A stretch of 64,000 bases of DNA from Salinimicrobium profundisediminis (GCF_026241755.1 NZ_JAPJDA010000008.1:62001-126000); one strand, 5' to 3'. Shown: positions 52,445-61,297, numbered from the stretch's first letter. A program made the numbers and translations. The notes: generated by a model from the sequence alone, not told the origin.

Positions 52445-54994
52445 TTAGTTATTAAGATTATATTCAATTCTGGATATAAGGTCTCTATAGTGCGCCTTAG
52501 TCTCGCGATCTCCTCTATTTTTCCGTTTGTTTAGAAGATCAAGAACATCTTCCAGTGCCGCCCGTTTGGTAGTAGCTATATCCGAAACCCTTGGTAAATA
52601 AGAGAAGTGGATATTTTTAAAGTACAAATCACTTTCAGCGACGGTTTTTTCTTTCGTTTTTTCCAGTAATTTATTTCTATCTACAGTAAGTACGTCGACA
52701 TAATTTTTTTGAGAAATCCGGTCAAACATGTCCAATGATTCCCCTTTTTTTGTTTTTTTGAAAATCGCATCAAACAGTGTATCAAATAGATATTGCTCCC
52801 TAAAAACGTCTTGATTATCTTTTTCCAGAACCTCGTTCTCAGCAATCCTCATCAGTCGTTCAGTCTTTACCAGTTTATAAATAACATTGGTTTGGTAAAT
52901 TCGAAACATAGATACTGGTGAATAGTAGCGTTCGCCATCAGGAGCATCTCTTACAGCAAACACCTTATCAATAGTTTCCGGAGTAAAAAGCCACCTTTGA
53001 GGCTCCACGGCATTCTTGATCAGATAATCCAGTGCGCTTTTCTGCATCGCTGCAGGAACAGGCTCATAAGTATCTTTACCATCCCCGTACACTGTATTGT
53101 TAATATAAACCCCACCTATATTGGCCATCACATGATTATTATACAATTCCCACTGGTCTATCAAAGCTTTGTATAATTTCGCTGCCTTATAGTAATCCTG
53201 TCCTTCTTCTTCTGTCCATTCCAATATATTTGGCATGATCCGCTTGAGGTTTTTTAGCCCGTATTCGCTTGCTTTTACTGCGTTATCTCCTAAATCTTCA
53301 CTTTGTGATCTTGGATCCACGATTGAACCACTCTGTTGAGGGCCATAAAAATAGTCAGGATCATCCTCATGCTCCCTAATCCACTTATTTAATTCAGGTA
53401 ATTCCTGGTGAGCGTTTTCAGCATCAAGCCAACGATATCCCCAGTTTATGGCATATTTATCATACACTCCAATCTTTGGGGTAATGTCCACCACACTGTC
53501 TTCGGGCTGGGCGACATAATTGAACCTCGCATAATCCATTATGGATGGAGCTGTACCTCCCATTCGAGAAGTGAAATTTTTAGATCTTAAAGAGTCTACA
53601 GGATAACTGAAGGAAGCCCCCATATTATGTTTAAGACCAAACGTATGACCAACTTCGTGTGAGGAAACAAACCTAATAGCATCTCCCATATGCTCATCTG
53701 AAAATGTATTTGCTCTGGCCTTAGGATCTATAGGACCTGTCTGCACACGTATCCATGAATGCAATCCTTTCATCAAATTGTGCCACCAAATAATATCTGA
53801 TTCGAGAATTTGACCGCTCCTGGGGTCAACAACTGAAGGCCCCATGGCATTTTGCTTTTCTGATGCTGCGTATGTAATAACAGAATACCTCACGTCATCC
53901 ACATCAAAATTCTCATCCTCTTCTAAAGGCACCTTTACCTCTACCGCATTTTTGAAACCAGCCGATTCAAAAGCAGTATTCCAGTCATACACCCCCTGCA
54001 TGATATATGGCACCCATTGATGTGGAGTGGACGGATCTATATAATATACAATGGGCTCCCTTGGCTCTACAAGGATCCCTCGCTTGTATTTCTCTACATC
54101 CTCAGGTTTAGGCTTCAGCTTCCATCGCGTGATTAATCCTCTGGATTCTACTTCGTGCTGATTATCTGAAAAATAATCCATTGGCGTGGTAAAATACCCA
54201 ATCCGTTTATCAGAAAAACGTGGCGTCATCACTTCAGAAGGCAATAAGACAATATTCGTAGTGACTCCAATAGATAACGGTAAATCGGGGCCTCCCCCCT
54301 CACTTACTGAAGTAGTATAAAGGGATTTTACCACAATATTCTCCGGAAAAGGTTTCACCTCTTCTAAAAGAGACAAGTTGGTTTTTATACTCCCTCCTAA
54401 CCCGGTATTGGCAAGAATGTCGCTGAAGCTTTTTTCTTTCCCGTTAAAAACTTTATTTACTTTAATAAAAACAGAAGTAGAGTCTGTATTTTTTGCTTCA
54501 ATTTCAAATTCTTCAATAATTGACTCTCCAAAATTAGCATTAACAGAACGTGTTATTGCATCAGCTACAGGAGACTTCACGCGCGGATTTAGAGTTTTGA
54601 CCCAAACCTTATTAAGCACAGTATCTTTATAAAACCGTACAAGCTTTGTTTCAAAAGTCATCCCTTTATTTAATCCATGACCATTCAATTCATAGGGAAC
54701 ACTTGAAACTTTGTTAACGATTAATAAATCCCGGGCCATCAAAGAATCCGGTATCTCAAAAAAATAATCTTTCTTAATATTATAGACGTTGAAAAGCCCT
54801 TTCTTAACATTACCATTCTTCAGAAACTGCTGATAGGATAACTCCCCTCCATCATCGCTTGTGGAGTCTTTTTCTTTTGTGGTGTGCTCACCTGTATTCT
54901 CATCTCCCTGCGCAAAAACCGCAAAATTACTCAAACAAAAAATTACTAAGATCACAAATGATCTATTCCTTACTGTAGACAAGGGGTTCCCCAT
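52445..54994 (-). CDS. Secreted zinc-dependent metalloprotease (DUF5117/DUF5118 type)
   Basis: An 849-residue protein with a signal-like N-terminus (ILVIFCLSNFAVFAQ). Zinc site HEVGHTFGLKHNMG near residue 445, of the metzincin-like HExxHxxGxxH form. Upstream blocks (PDLPLSIGVTTNIVLLP, YYIDPSTPHQWVPY) are those of the large DUF5117-containing metalloproteases of Bacteroidota. First gene of the operon with susC, susD and the lipoprotein, preceded by the dyad at 54997 and the direct repeats at 55053-55082. Confidence 0.92.
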   Translation of the reverse strand: MGNPLSTVRNRSFVILVIFCLSNFAVFAQGDENTGEHTTKEKDSTSDDGGELSYQQFLKNGNVKKGLFNVYNIKKDYFFEIPDSLMARDLLIVNKVSSVPYELNGHGLNKGMTFETKLVRFYKDTVLNKVWVKTLNPRVKSPVADAITRSVNANFGESIIEEFEIEAKNTDSTSVFIKVNKVFNGKEKSFSDILANTGLGGSIKTNLSLLEEVKPFPENIVVKSLYTTSVSEGGGPDLPLSIGVTTNIVLLPSEVMTPRFSDKRIGYFTTPMDYFSDNQHEVESRGLITRWKLKPKPEDVEKYKRGILVEPREPIVYYIDPSTPHQWVPYIMQGVYDWNTAFESAGFKNAVEVKVPLEEDENFDVDDVRYSVITYAASEKQNAMGPSVVDPRSGQILESDIIWWHNLMKGLHSWIRVQTGPIDPKARANTFSDEHMGDAIRFVSSHEVGHTFGLKHNMGASFSYPVDSLRSKNFTSRMGGTAPSIMDYARFNYVAQPEDSVVDITPKIGVYDKYAINWGYRWLDAENAHQELPELNKWIREHEDDPDYFYGPQQSGSIVDPRSQSEDLGDNAVKASEYGLKNLKRIMPNILEWTEEEGQDYYKAAKLYKALIDQWELYNNHVMANIGGVYINNTVYGDGKDTYEPVPAAMQKSALDYLIKNAVEPQRWLFTPETIDKVFAVRDAPDGERYYSPVSMFRIYQTNVIYKLVKTERLMRIAENEVLEKDNQDVFREQYLFDTLFDAIFKKTKKGESLDMFDRISQKNYVDVLTVDRNKLLEKTKEKTVAESDLYFKNIHFSYLPRVSDIATTKRAALEDVLDLLNKRKNRGDRETKAHYRDLISRIEYNLNN

Positions 54995-54996
54995 AA

Positions 54997-55022
54997 ATAT
55001 TTAACATTAAAACGTTAAATAT
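54997..55022. promoter_or_regulatory. Inverted repeat just upstream of the metalloprotease start
   Basis: A perfect 9-base inverted repeat, ATATTTAAC and GTTAAATAT, with an 8-base spacer, ending two bases before the start codon (54994, minus strand). It could be an mRNA hairpin masking the start or an operator. Confidence 0.45.
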
Positions 55023-55052
55023 CCATGTATTGAAGTGTTAGTAAAAATCAAA

Positions 55053-55082
55053 TGGAGTGAACTCAATAAAAAGTGGAGTGAA
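55053..55082 (-). promoter_or_regulatory. Candidate LytTR operator of the protease-SusCD operon
   Basis: On the minus strand TTCACTCCA occurs twice with exactly 12 bases between (21 bases start to start, two helical turns). Two 9-base direct repeats separated by 12-13 bases is the known layout of LytTR-family binding sites. It lies 59-88 bases upstream of the metalloprotease start and just downstream of the kinase gene whose partner is a LytTR regulator. Confidence 0.6.
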
Positions 55083-55090
55083 TTATTAAA

Positions 55091-56722
55091 TTAAGACAAT
55101 AAAGGAAGTATGCATTTAAATTTGCCATCGATTATTTCGGTTTTGAACCTACTTTCCTGATGATGTAAATAAATATTCTTCAAGTATGTTAACCCCAGCT
55201 TGTGACTATCCTTATCGTTAAATTTCCTCGGAGTATAATTGTTAAGCACCTCAATAACTTCCTGATGTATTATAATTTCAATAATAAGGGGATTCGACTT
55301 TGTAAATTCATTGTGTTTAATGGCATTTTCCACCATGGTTTCCAAAGATAAAAAAGGAATTTTCCTGAAAAACACCAGCTCATCACCTTTATTTATAATT
55401 TCAACCTTTAAGCTATTCTTAAACCGGATTTCCTGTAAAAACACATATTGCTTTAGAAAATAAAGTTCTTTTTTTACTGTAGTAAGATTTCCCTCCCGGT
55501 TTTCTAATAGATACCGGTATACTTCTGCCAGTTTCAAAACAAACTCCTGAGACAATTCCGGTTTTGACTCTATTAACACATGTAAAGAATTTAAGCTGTT
55601 AAATAAAAAATGGGGATTCATTTTCTTCTTTAACTGGTTTAATTGCAAAACTGCATTTTCCTTCTGATATTTTTCATTAGTATTTACTAATCGCTCTTTC
55701 TCTTCCAGGACTTTAAGATTATCAACATACTCCTCTTTTAATTGAATCCTCGAAATCATTAATAGTAATATAAAAGTTAGAAAAGCTACCAGACTAATCC
55801 AGGAAAAATATTCCTGTATATTTTGAGTGGTTTCCTTCAAATTAATTTCTACAGGAAAACTTTCCACAATAATTAAAGCAGATTTCCCAATGTTTATCTG
55901 ATCAAAATAACGCACCACTTCTAAACCAAGAAATTCAGAGGTAGCAGTATCTTTCAGCACATCTCCTGAAGCAGATTCTATTGATTTACGAAATGAAGGA
56001 TCTTTACTGCTTAAAACATCATCAATAGATACAGCCCCAAAGAATCCATCTAATCTTTTGCCTATAAATTCTGGTTCAGGATGTAAAAGGCATACTCCTT
56101 CTTGATTGGTTACAACTGTATAACCACTGTCTCCTTTATATTTTTCAGAAAAGTATTTCCAGAAATTAAGCAAATCGATATCATACCCCACTACAATAGC
56201 TGTATCTTGATCAATTTTCTTAAAATAAAATTTCCTATTAATTACTCTTTGCGGGGTTGATATAATAGTATCAAAAAAGGTGTTATCTTCAAAGGAGTTC
56301 AAGTGCTTTGAAAAGTCTTTTAAATCTGGTTCTTTCAAAGTTTCAGAGCGATGAATTTTTTGAATTTCCCCTAATGTAACTGCATAAATAAAACTGTTGG
56401 ATATAACCTCTGTAGATCTGGCCAGTTCTGTAATAAATAGTAGATTTTCTTTAATCCTGTCAAACGGAAGATCGGTAGAATCATTAATTACTTTTTCTGA
56501 ATATTCCAAAAAGCTATCAAGTCTGTTAAACTCAAATGCAACAATATTTTTTTTTGTTTCTAAATTTTCCCGAAGAATTTCCTCCAGTAATTTTTCCGCT
56601 ACCAGGGTGATGTTTGGGGTTATTAGAGCACTGGTAGCAAAGAATCCAGCAATGACTAGAACACTTAAATAAAAAAATTTCCGGTGCTTTCTAAACCCCT
56701 GTAGAAGATTGGTTGACATCAT
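55091..56722 (-). CDS. LytS-type sensor histidine kinase
   Basis: A 543-residue membrane kinase: transmembrane helix near residues 15-37 (YLSVLVIAGFFATSALI), an extracytoplasmic sensor of about 270 residues with a Cache/PAS-like fold (DSGYTVVTNQEGVCLLHPEPEFIGKRL), a second helix (SLVAFLTFILLLMI), then the His_kinase domain with KKMNPHFLFNSLNSLH and a short ATPase domain (ENAIKHNEF as N-box). It lies one base after the response regulator. The sensor is probably tuned to a nutrient handled by the adjacent SusCD/protease genes. Confidence 0.92.
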   Translation of the reverse strand: MMSTNLLQGFRKHRKFFYLSVLVIAGFFATSALITPNITLVAEKLLEEILRENLETKKNIVAFEFNRLDSFLEYSEKVINDSTDLPFDRIKENLLFITELARSTEVISNSFIYAVTLGEIQKIHRSETLKEPDLKDFSKHLNSFEDNTFFDTIISTPQRVINRKFYFKKIDQDTAIVVGYDIDLLNFWKYFSEKYKGDSGYTVVTNQEGVCLLHPEPEFIGKRLDGFFGAVSIDDVLSSKDPSFRKSIESASGDVLKDTATSEFLGLEVVRYFDQINIGKSALIIVESFPVEINLKETTQNIQEYFSWISLVAFLTFILLLMISRIQLKEEYVDNLKVLEEKERLVNTNEKYQKENAVLQLNQLKKKMNPHFLFNSLNSLHVLIESKPELSQEFVLKLAEVYRYLLENREGNLTTVKKELYFLKQYVFLQEIRFKNSLKVEIINKGDELVFFRKIPFLSLETMVENAIKHNEFTKSNPLIIEIIIHQEVIEVLNNYTPRKFNDKDSHKLGLTYLKNIYLHHQESRFKTEIIDGKFKCILPLLS

Positions 56723-56723
56723 A

Positions 56724-57494
56724 TTAATGGTTTAACCATTCCTTGAAAACCTGCACATTTTTAGAACTAATTAAAACAGGTTCATTATTCCCAGGGGAAG
56801 GCTGAAGGTTAACTTTTAATCTATTCTGACTGTAGCGTATTATAGACTGTATGGCATTAAGGCGAACAATGAATTTTCTGTTAACTTTAAAAAAATCCTT
56901 TTCTGACAATTTCTCATCTAGATTCGAAATTGTATCCTCATATAAATAAATTTCACCAGCCCTGGTAAACAAAAAAAGCGTTTTATTCTCGGCCATAAAG
57001 TAAGCTATTTCTTCACTGGAAATGGAAATAAATTCTTCACCTCTGGATACCAGAAACCTCGTTTTGTTTGGATTAACTTCTGGGGAAGCTTTTAATCGAA
57101 TTATTAATTTTTCTAAATCCTGAGACCTCTTAAAGGATGAATTAGTATAACTCATATACTTTTCAATTGCAGTAGTGAGTTTGGCCTTATCATAAGGCTT
57201 CAGCAAATAATCAACTGCATAATACTGAAAAGACTGTATGGCATAATGATCAAACGCAGTTGTAAAAATAATAGGAGTATCAATTTTTAAAGCTTCAAAT
57301 ATTTCAAAACTTTCCCCATCTCCTAAATGAATATCACTAAAAATTAATTCACAGGTATTTTTACTAAACCATTCAATGGCCTGCTTCACACTTTCAAGAC
57401 GTTTTTTTATAACTAAGTCGGGTCTTATTTTGAGTAATAAACCTATTAAAGATTCAGCGGCCAAATCTTCATCTTCTATAATAACAATATCCAT
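56724..57494 (-). CDS. LytTR-family response regulator
   Basis: A 256-residue regulator. The receiver (about 1-120) has the acidic pair EDED, phospho-acceptor Asp54 in LIFSDIHLGDG and the switch KPYDKAKL; the C-terminal LytTR DNA-binding domain (about 145-256) has FLVSRGEEFISI, YFMAENKTLFLF and FKVNRKFIVRLNAI. First gene of the minus-strand locus and partner of the LytS-type kinase. The two 9-base repeats upstream of the metalloprotease are its likely target. Confidence 0.95.
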   Translation of the reverse strand: MDIVIIEDEDLAAESLIGLLLKIRPDLVIKKRLESVKQAIEWFSKNTCELIFSDIHLGDGESFEIFEALKIDTPIIFTTAFDHYAIQSFQYYAVDYLLKPYDKAKLTTAIEKYMSYTNSSFKRSQDLEKLIIRLKASPEVNPNKTRFLVSRGEEFISISSEEIAYFMAENKTLFLFTRAGEIYLYEDTISNLDEKLSEKDFFKVNRKFIVRLNAIQSIIRYSQNRLKVNLQPSPGNNEPVLISSKNVQVFKEWLNH

Positions 57495-57830
57495 TATTTA
57501 TTTTTTTATAGGTCTTATAATGTTCTTTACCTTACTTACGGGCATTAATTATTTCTAACCTTCAAAAATTAAAGTTCCTCCCATTTGTTAGGGCAACTTG
57601 GCTGCTAAATTAAGTTCTATTTTCCATTTGTTATGCAGCTTTTCTTTGTTGTTTGAGTATCTGACAATTAGGTATTGCATTGTTTATCCCCTCACACCCC
57701 CTTTCGGTGATTGTAAAAAATAAATTATTGATGGAGTTTCCAGTAAAGATCTACCATCGCCACAAAAAACATAATCCTTTCCGCATGGGGATTTAGGCAA
57801 TGTAAATAGGCCAAATTGGGTTGGGCCGTT
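57495..57830. other. Intergenic, nothing recognised
   Basis: 336 bases upstream of the response regulator. Frames are short and unconvincing. It contains a stretch CCCCTCACACCCCCTTTCGG unlike the AT-rich surroundings, but no clear hairpin or promoter. Confidence 0.5.
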
Positions 57831-58070
57831 CTACTTTTTAAAGGGCATAATAAATAGAGATAAACCTTGTGATCTTTTTTTCGTCTGGAAGTATGTTTTT
57901 TGGGCATAGTGTCTCTTTAGCCCATAATGTAGGGACAATCGTTCAATCCGTTTTTTATTGATCTTAATACCTTGCTCAGGGTCAATGTCATTTAAAGAAG
58001 AACCTCTCAGAAGCTTGTAGAAGTTTTCTAGATCTTCTCCAATAATAAGTAGATCATGTTTTCTAAACAT
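57831..58070 (-). CDS. Hypothetical small protein (79 aa), uncertain
   Basis: A frame from 58070 to 57831 starting MFRKHDLLIIGEDLENFYKL and continuing with mixed charged and aromatic residues (KKRIERLSLHYGLKRHYAQK). Composition is protein-like up to about residue 60, then lysine-rich. No family recognised; it could be a remnant of a larger gene. It is divergent from the TonB receptor. Confidence 0.3.
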   Translation of the reverse strand: MFRKHDLLIIGEDLENFYKLLRGSSLNDIDPEQGIKINKKRIERLSLHYGLKRHYAQKTYFQTKKRSQGLSLFIMPFKK

Positions 58071-58199
58071 ATATTATTTAACACACTGACCTATAAATAT
58101 CTAACTAATTTTATAAAAAATTTCTTTCAGTTTGCTAGCATTTTACTGTTTGTACTACAAAGAATGTGTTAAAATTGCAGCTTCAAAAATACCAGTTGC

Positions 58200-60425
58200 A
58201 TGTACCTTTCTACCCCCTACAAAATTCTTTTACTTTTACTTGTTATCTTCAGTTTTATATCGGTTAAAGCCCAAACCATAACGGGAACTGTAATTAACCA
58301 TAAAAAATCTCCTGTTTCAGATGCATATATCTATAACCTGAACAATGAAAATCACGCCCATACTTCTTCACTAGGACAATTTTCATTGCAGGCCAAAGCC
58401 GGGGATTCTATTAGGGTGAGCCATATGGGTTACAAAACCCTCACATTTATAGCCCATACAGGTAAAAATAATATTGAGATGCAGGAAAAGCTCAACCTCA
58501 TCAATGAAGTCGTCCTCACCCCCAGACTTAATTCATTGGAGGTCTTCAGCAAAGTAAATATCAACATTAATCCGGTTACTTCCTCCCAGGATCTACTTCG
58601 AAAAGTTCCGGGTTTGATCATTGGGCAACATGCAGGTGGTGGAAAAGCCGAACAAATCTTCCTTCGGGGTTTTGATATTGATCACGGAACAGATATTAGT
58701 ATTGGAGTAGACGGAATGCCGGTAAACCTCGTCTCCCATGCTCACGGCCAGGGTTATAGCGATTTACACTTCCTTATTCCTGAAACAATTGAAGGAGTTG
58801 CCTTTGGAAAAGGGCCTTACAATGCTGAAAAAGGCAATTTTGCAACTGCAGGTTTTGTTTCCTTTAAAACCAAAGACAGGCTTGAGAACAGCCTGATTAA
58901 AGCCGAAGCAGGACAATTTAATTCACAAAGGCTGTTGGGAATGTTCAGCGTGCTTAATAAGCAAAACCACAGCCTTTATCTTGCGTCAGAATATCTGGCA
59001 ACAGACGGCCCTTTTGAGAGTCCGCAGCACTTTAACCGCATCAACCTCATGGCAAAATATGCCGCAAAAGTTGGGGCAAACAGTTCTCTAAAAGCCAGTA
59101 TTTCAAATTTTTACAGTACATGGGATGCCTCGGGGCAAATTCCTGTAAGGGCGGTAGAAAGTGGCATGATCTCCAGGTTTGGCGCTATAGATGACACCGA
59201 GGGAGGCGAAACTTCACGCACCAACCTTATTGTAGAGTACGATCATCAAGTAGATGAAAAATCTTTTGTTAAGAATAATATTTACTATTCAAAATATGAT
59301 TTTCTGTTGTTCTCAAACTTCACTTTCTTTCTTGAAGACCCCAAATTTGGTGACCAGATAAAACAGCAGGAAACAAGGACCATGATGGGATTAAATTCTG
59401 AATACAACAACCGGTTTAATTTTAAAAAATGGTACGGTGACCTGCAGGCGGGAATTAGTTTACGAAATGACCAAAGCGAAGAGAACGAATTGTCGCACAC
59501 CTACCAGCGCCTTTCCACCCTCTCCAACTTTAGCCTGGGCGATATTAACGAGACCAATCTTGCCGCTTATATTAATGCTGAATTACACCTCGGAAAATGG
59601 ACCATCAACCCCGGAATTAGGGTTGACCATTTTAATTTTAAATACTATGATCGTCTCGCTCCCAAATATGCAACGCTTTCTGAAGAAAAAAGCATTATTA
59701 GCCCAAAACTCAACTTTCTTTATAACGCCAAAAACAATTTACAGCTCTACCTGAAGGCAGGTAAAGGTTTTCATTCTAATGACACCAGGGTGGTTGTGCG
59801 AAAAGCTTCAGAAAATATTTTACCGGCAGCTTACGGCAGCGACCTGGGAATGATTTGGAAACCGGTTCCAAGAATGATGATAAATACAGCTTTTTGGTAC
59901 CTTTTTCTCGAACAGGAATTCGTTTATGTAGGTGATGCCGGTATCGTGGAGCCCAGCGGCAAAACAGAACGTAAAGGAATAGACTTTAGCCTGCAGTACC
60001 AGCCCCTAAACTGGCTGTACGGGAACCTTGATGCCACTTACACCGTTGCCCGCAGCCTGGATGTTCCCGGCGACAGTAACTACATTCCCCTGGCACCAGA
60101 TTTCACCCTTACAGGTGGCCTTAATGTAGACTTACCTTCGGGGATTAACACCGGAATTTCCATGCGGCACCTCTCGGCGCGCCCTGCCAATGAAGACAAC
60201 AGCATAGTGGCCGAAGGCTACACGGTATTTGACTTCAATCTGGGATATAAGTTCCAAAAATGGCATTTTGGAGTGAATATTCAGAACCTCTTTGATACTG
60301 AATGGAATGAAACCCAATTCGCAACAGAATCCCGGCTTTCTTTTGAAACAGAACCTGTTAAAGAAATCCATTTTACCCCGGGAACACCATTTTTCTTGAG
60401 AGGAATCATCAGTTATACCTTTTAG
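58200..60425 (+). CDS. TonB-dependent outer-membrane receptor
   Basis: A 741-residue receptor: signal ILLLLLVIFSFISVKAQ, carboxypeptidase-like domain (about 25-105: GTVINHKKSPVSDAYIYNLN), plug with TSSQDLLRKVPGLIIGQHAG, QIFLRGFDIDHGTDISIGVD and VAFGKGPYNAEKGNFATAG, then a 22-strand barrel with NIQNLFDTEWNE and a terminal FLRGIISYTF. Histidine-rich plug loops (DIDHGTD, SHAHGQGYSD) recall receptors for metal chelates, but the ligand is not determined. Not paired with SusD. Confidence 0.93.
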   Translation: MYLSTPYKILLLLLVIFSFISVKAQTITGTVINHKKSPVSDAYIYNLNNENHAHTSSLGQFSLQAKAGDSIRVSHMGYKTLTFIAHTGKNNIEMQEKLNLINEVVLTPRLNSLEVFSKVNININPVTSSQDLLRKVPGLIIGQHAGGGKAEQIFLRGFDIDHGTDISIGVDGMPVNLVSHAHGQGYSDLHFLIPETIEGVAFGKGPYNAEKGNFATAGFVSFKTKDRLENSLIKAEAGQFNSQRLLGMFSVLNKQNHSLYLASEYLATDGPFESPQHFNRINLMAKYAAKVGANSSLKASISNFYSTWDASGQIPVRAVESGMISRFGAIDDTEGGETSRTNLIVEYDHQVDEKSFVKNNIYYSKYDFLLFSNFTFFLEDPKFGDQIKQQETRTMMGLNSEYNNRFNFKKWYGDLQAGISLRNDQSEENELSHTYQRLSTLSNFSLGDINETNLAAYINAELHLGKWTINPGIRVDHFNFKYYDRLAPKYATLSEEKSIISPKLNFLYNAKNNLQLYLKAGKGFHSNDTRVVVRKASENILPAAYGSDLGMIWKPVPRMMINTAFWYLFLEQEFVYVGDAGIVEPSGKTERKGIDFSLQYQPLNWLYGNLDATYTVARSLDVPGDSNYIPLAPDFTLTGGLNVDLPSGINTGISMRHLSARPANEDNSIVAEGYTVFDFNLGYKFQKWHFGVNIQNLFDTEWNETQFATESRLSFETEPVKEIHFTPGTPFFLRGIISYTF

Positions 60426-60502
60426 TAGCTCAAAACTGAAGTTATGATAGTTCGCTTTTTTATAAGGACTGAAAAAGAAAACTACTTTAACAATAAAAAT
60501 CC

Positions 60503-60727
60503 CATACCGTCAGCAGAGGAACGGCTTCCTATAATATGCAGCTGTCAAAACAAAGGGCCAGGGCTTCGGCTGACTACCTGCTCAAAAAAGGCATTTCTCC
60601 CGACCGGCTTTCTTATGAGGGACTGGGTGAAACCCTTCCTCTTAACAAATGTGTTGATGGCAGCGCCTGTCCCGAAGATCTTCATCAAAAAAACCGAAGA
60701 AGTGAATTTATCCTTGTCGAATTTTAA
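60503..60727 (+). pseudogene. OmpA-like C-terminal domain fragment
   Basis: About 75 codons, HTVSRGTASYNMQLSKQRAR, then ASADYLLKKGISPDRLSYEGLGE (in two pieces) and NRRSEFILVEF, matching the last part of an OmpA/MotB peptidoglycan-binding domain. The first peptidoglycan-binding motif would normally read HTDSRG; the Asp is Val here. A stop codon lies directly upstream in frame, and the rest of the domain is absent, so this is a truncated remnant 77 bases after the TonB receptor. Confidence 0.75.
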
Positions 60728-60817
60728 TCAGAAAACCCGCGCTATCCACCAAATAATGGTTTTTAGAAAATCCCTAAGTAAAAACGGATAGCGTAAAGAA
60801 AAAACAGGCCGTTTTTT

Positions 60818-60862
60818 ACATAAAGGAGGCTCAAAAATGTCATTTTTGAGCCTCCTTTATGT
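60818..60862. terminator. Perfect 22-base-arm palindrome
   Basis: Perfect arms of 22 bases (ACATAAAGGAGGCTCAAAAA, then TG) around T60840, with core AAAAATG-T-CATTTTT. It lies between the OmpA remnant and the convergent small gene at 60863, so it probably acts as a bidirectional terminator. Confidence 0.85.
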
Positions 60863-61030
60863 TTATCTTTTCCCTACCCCACTTTCAGGTAACTCCTTCA
60901 GTATTTCCAAAAAATACTCCACTTCATGGGAAGTAGCAGCTCTAAAATGCCCTTTTTGACACCGGTACAATTCTCCCCGTCCGGGTAATTTCTCCCCACT
61001 CCACCCTTTGCTCATTTCAGTTCTAAACAT
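60863..61030 (-). CDS. Small protein (55 aa)
   Basis: A frame from 61030 to 60863: MFRTEMSKGWSGEKLPGRGE, then LYRCQKGHFRAATSHEVEYF and LEILKELPESGVGKR. The core GELYRCQKGHFRAATSHEVEY looks like a genuine small folded domain, with a Cys and two His available for metal binding. Its stop abuts the bidirectional palindrome. No family name recalled. Confidence 0.5.
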   Translation of the reverse strand: MFRTEMSKGWSGEKLPGRGELYRCQKGHFRAATSHEVEYFLEILKELPESGVGKR

Positions 61031-61134
61031 ATCTAATTCATTGATTTACAAAGTTCTATGAATAACATCTTCAGTAATTATTGAAGAAGGCACGGGCTTT
61101 GTCTTCAGGAATGCAAAACAAATTTTGAACTACT

Positions 61135-61290
61135 ATGCTAATTGAAAAAACAATGATCAATTCTAAAACAATGGAAGTCAATAATAGCTTACCCCAGGAA
61201 ATTCTTAAGGGGCTCTGTTTTAATTGTGATCATAGAACTCACTGCACCTGGAAAGAAACAAGAAAACAAAATTGTGAACACTTTGAATAA
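61135..61290 (+). CDS. Small Cys-rich protein upstream of glutamate dehydrogenase (51 aa)
   Basis: A frame from 61135 to 61290, ending 7 bases before the glutamate dehydrogenase ATG. The C-terminal half reads LCFNCDHRTHCTWKETRKQN, then CEHFE: a C-x2-C-x5-C-x9/10-C pattern likely to bind zinc. Similar short peptides ending C-x2-C...C-E-x-(F/Y)-E occur in many bacteria; function unknown. The tight spacing suggests co-translation with gdh. Confidence 0.65.
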   Translation: MLIEKTMINSKTMEVNNSLPQEILKGLCFNCDHRTHCTWKETRKQNCEHFE

Positions 61291-61297
61291 TAAAAAT

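Noticed and set aside
57725-57907. 60-codon minus-strand frame MPKKHTSRRKKDHK
   Set aside because: Overlaps another weak frame, has unlike composition along its length and no recognisable family; more likely chance.
60250-60275. CCAAAAATGGCATTTTGG in the TonB receptor gene
   Set aside because: One base short of the core and it encodes the conserved barrel strand KFQKWHFGVNIQ; coincidence is the simpler reading.
61226-61297. Longer glutamate dehydrogenase start at 61226
   Set aside because: It would overlap a plausible Cys-rich small gene and add 24 residues that do not resemble the family N-terminus.
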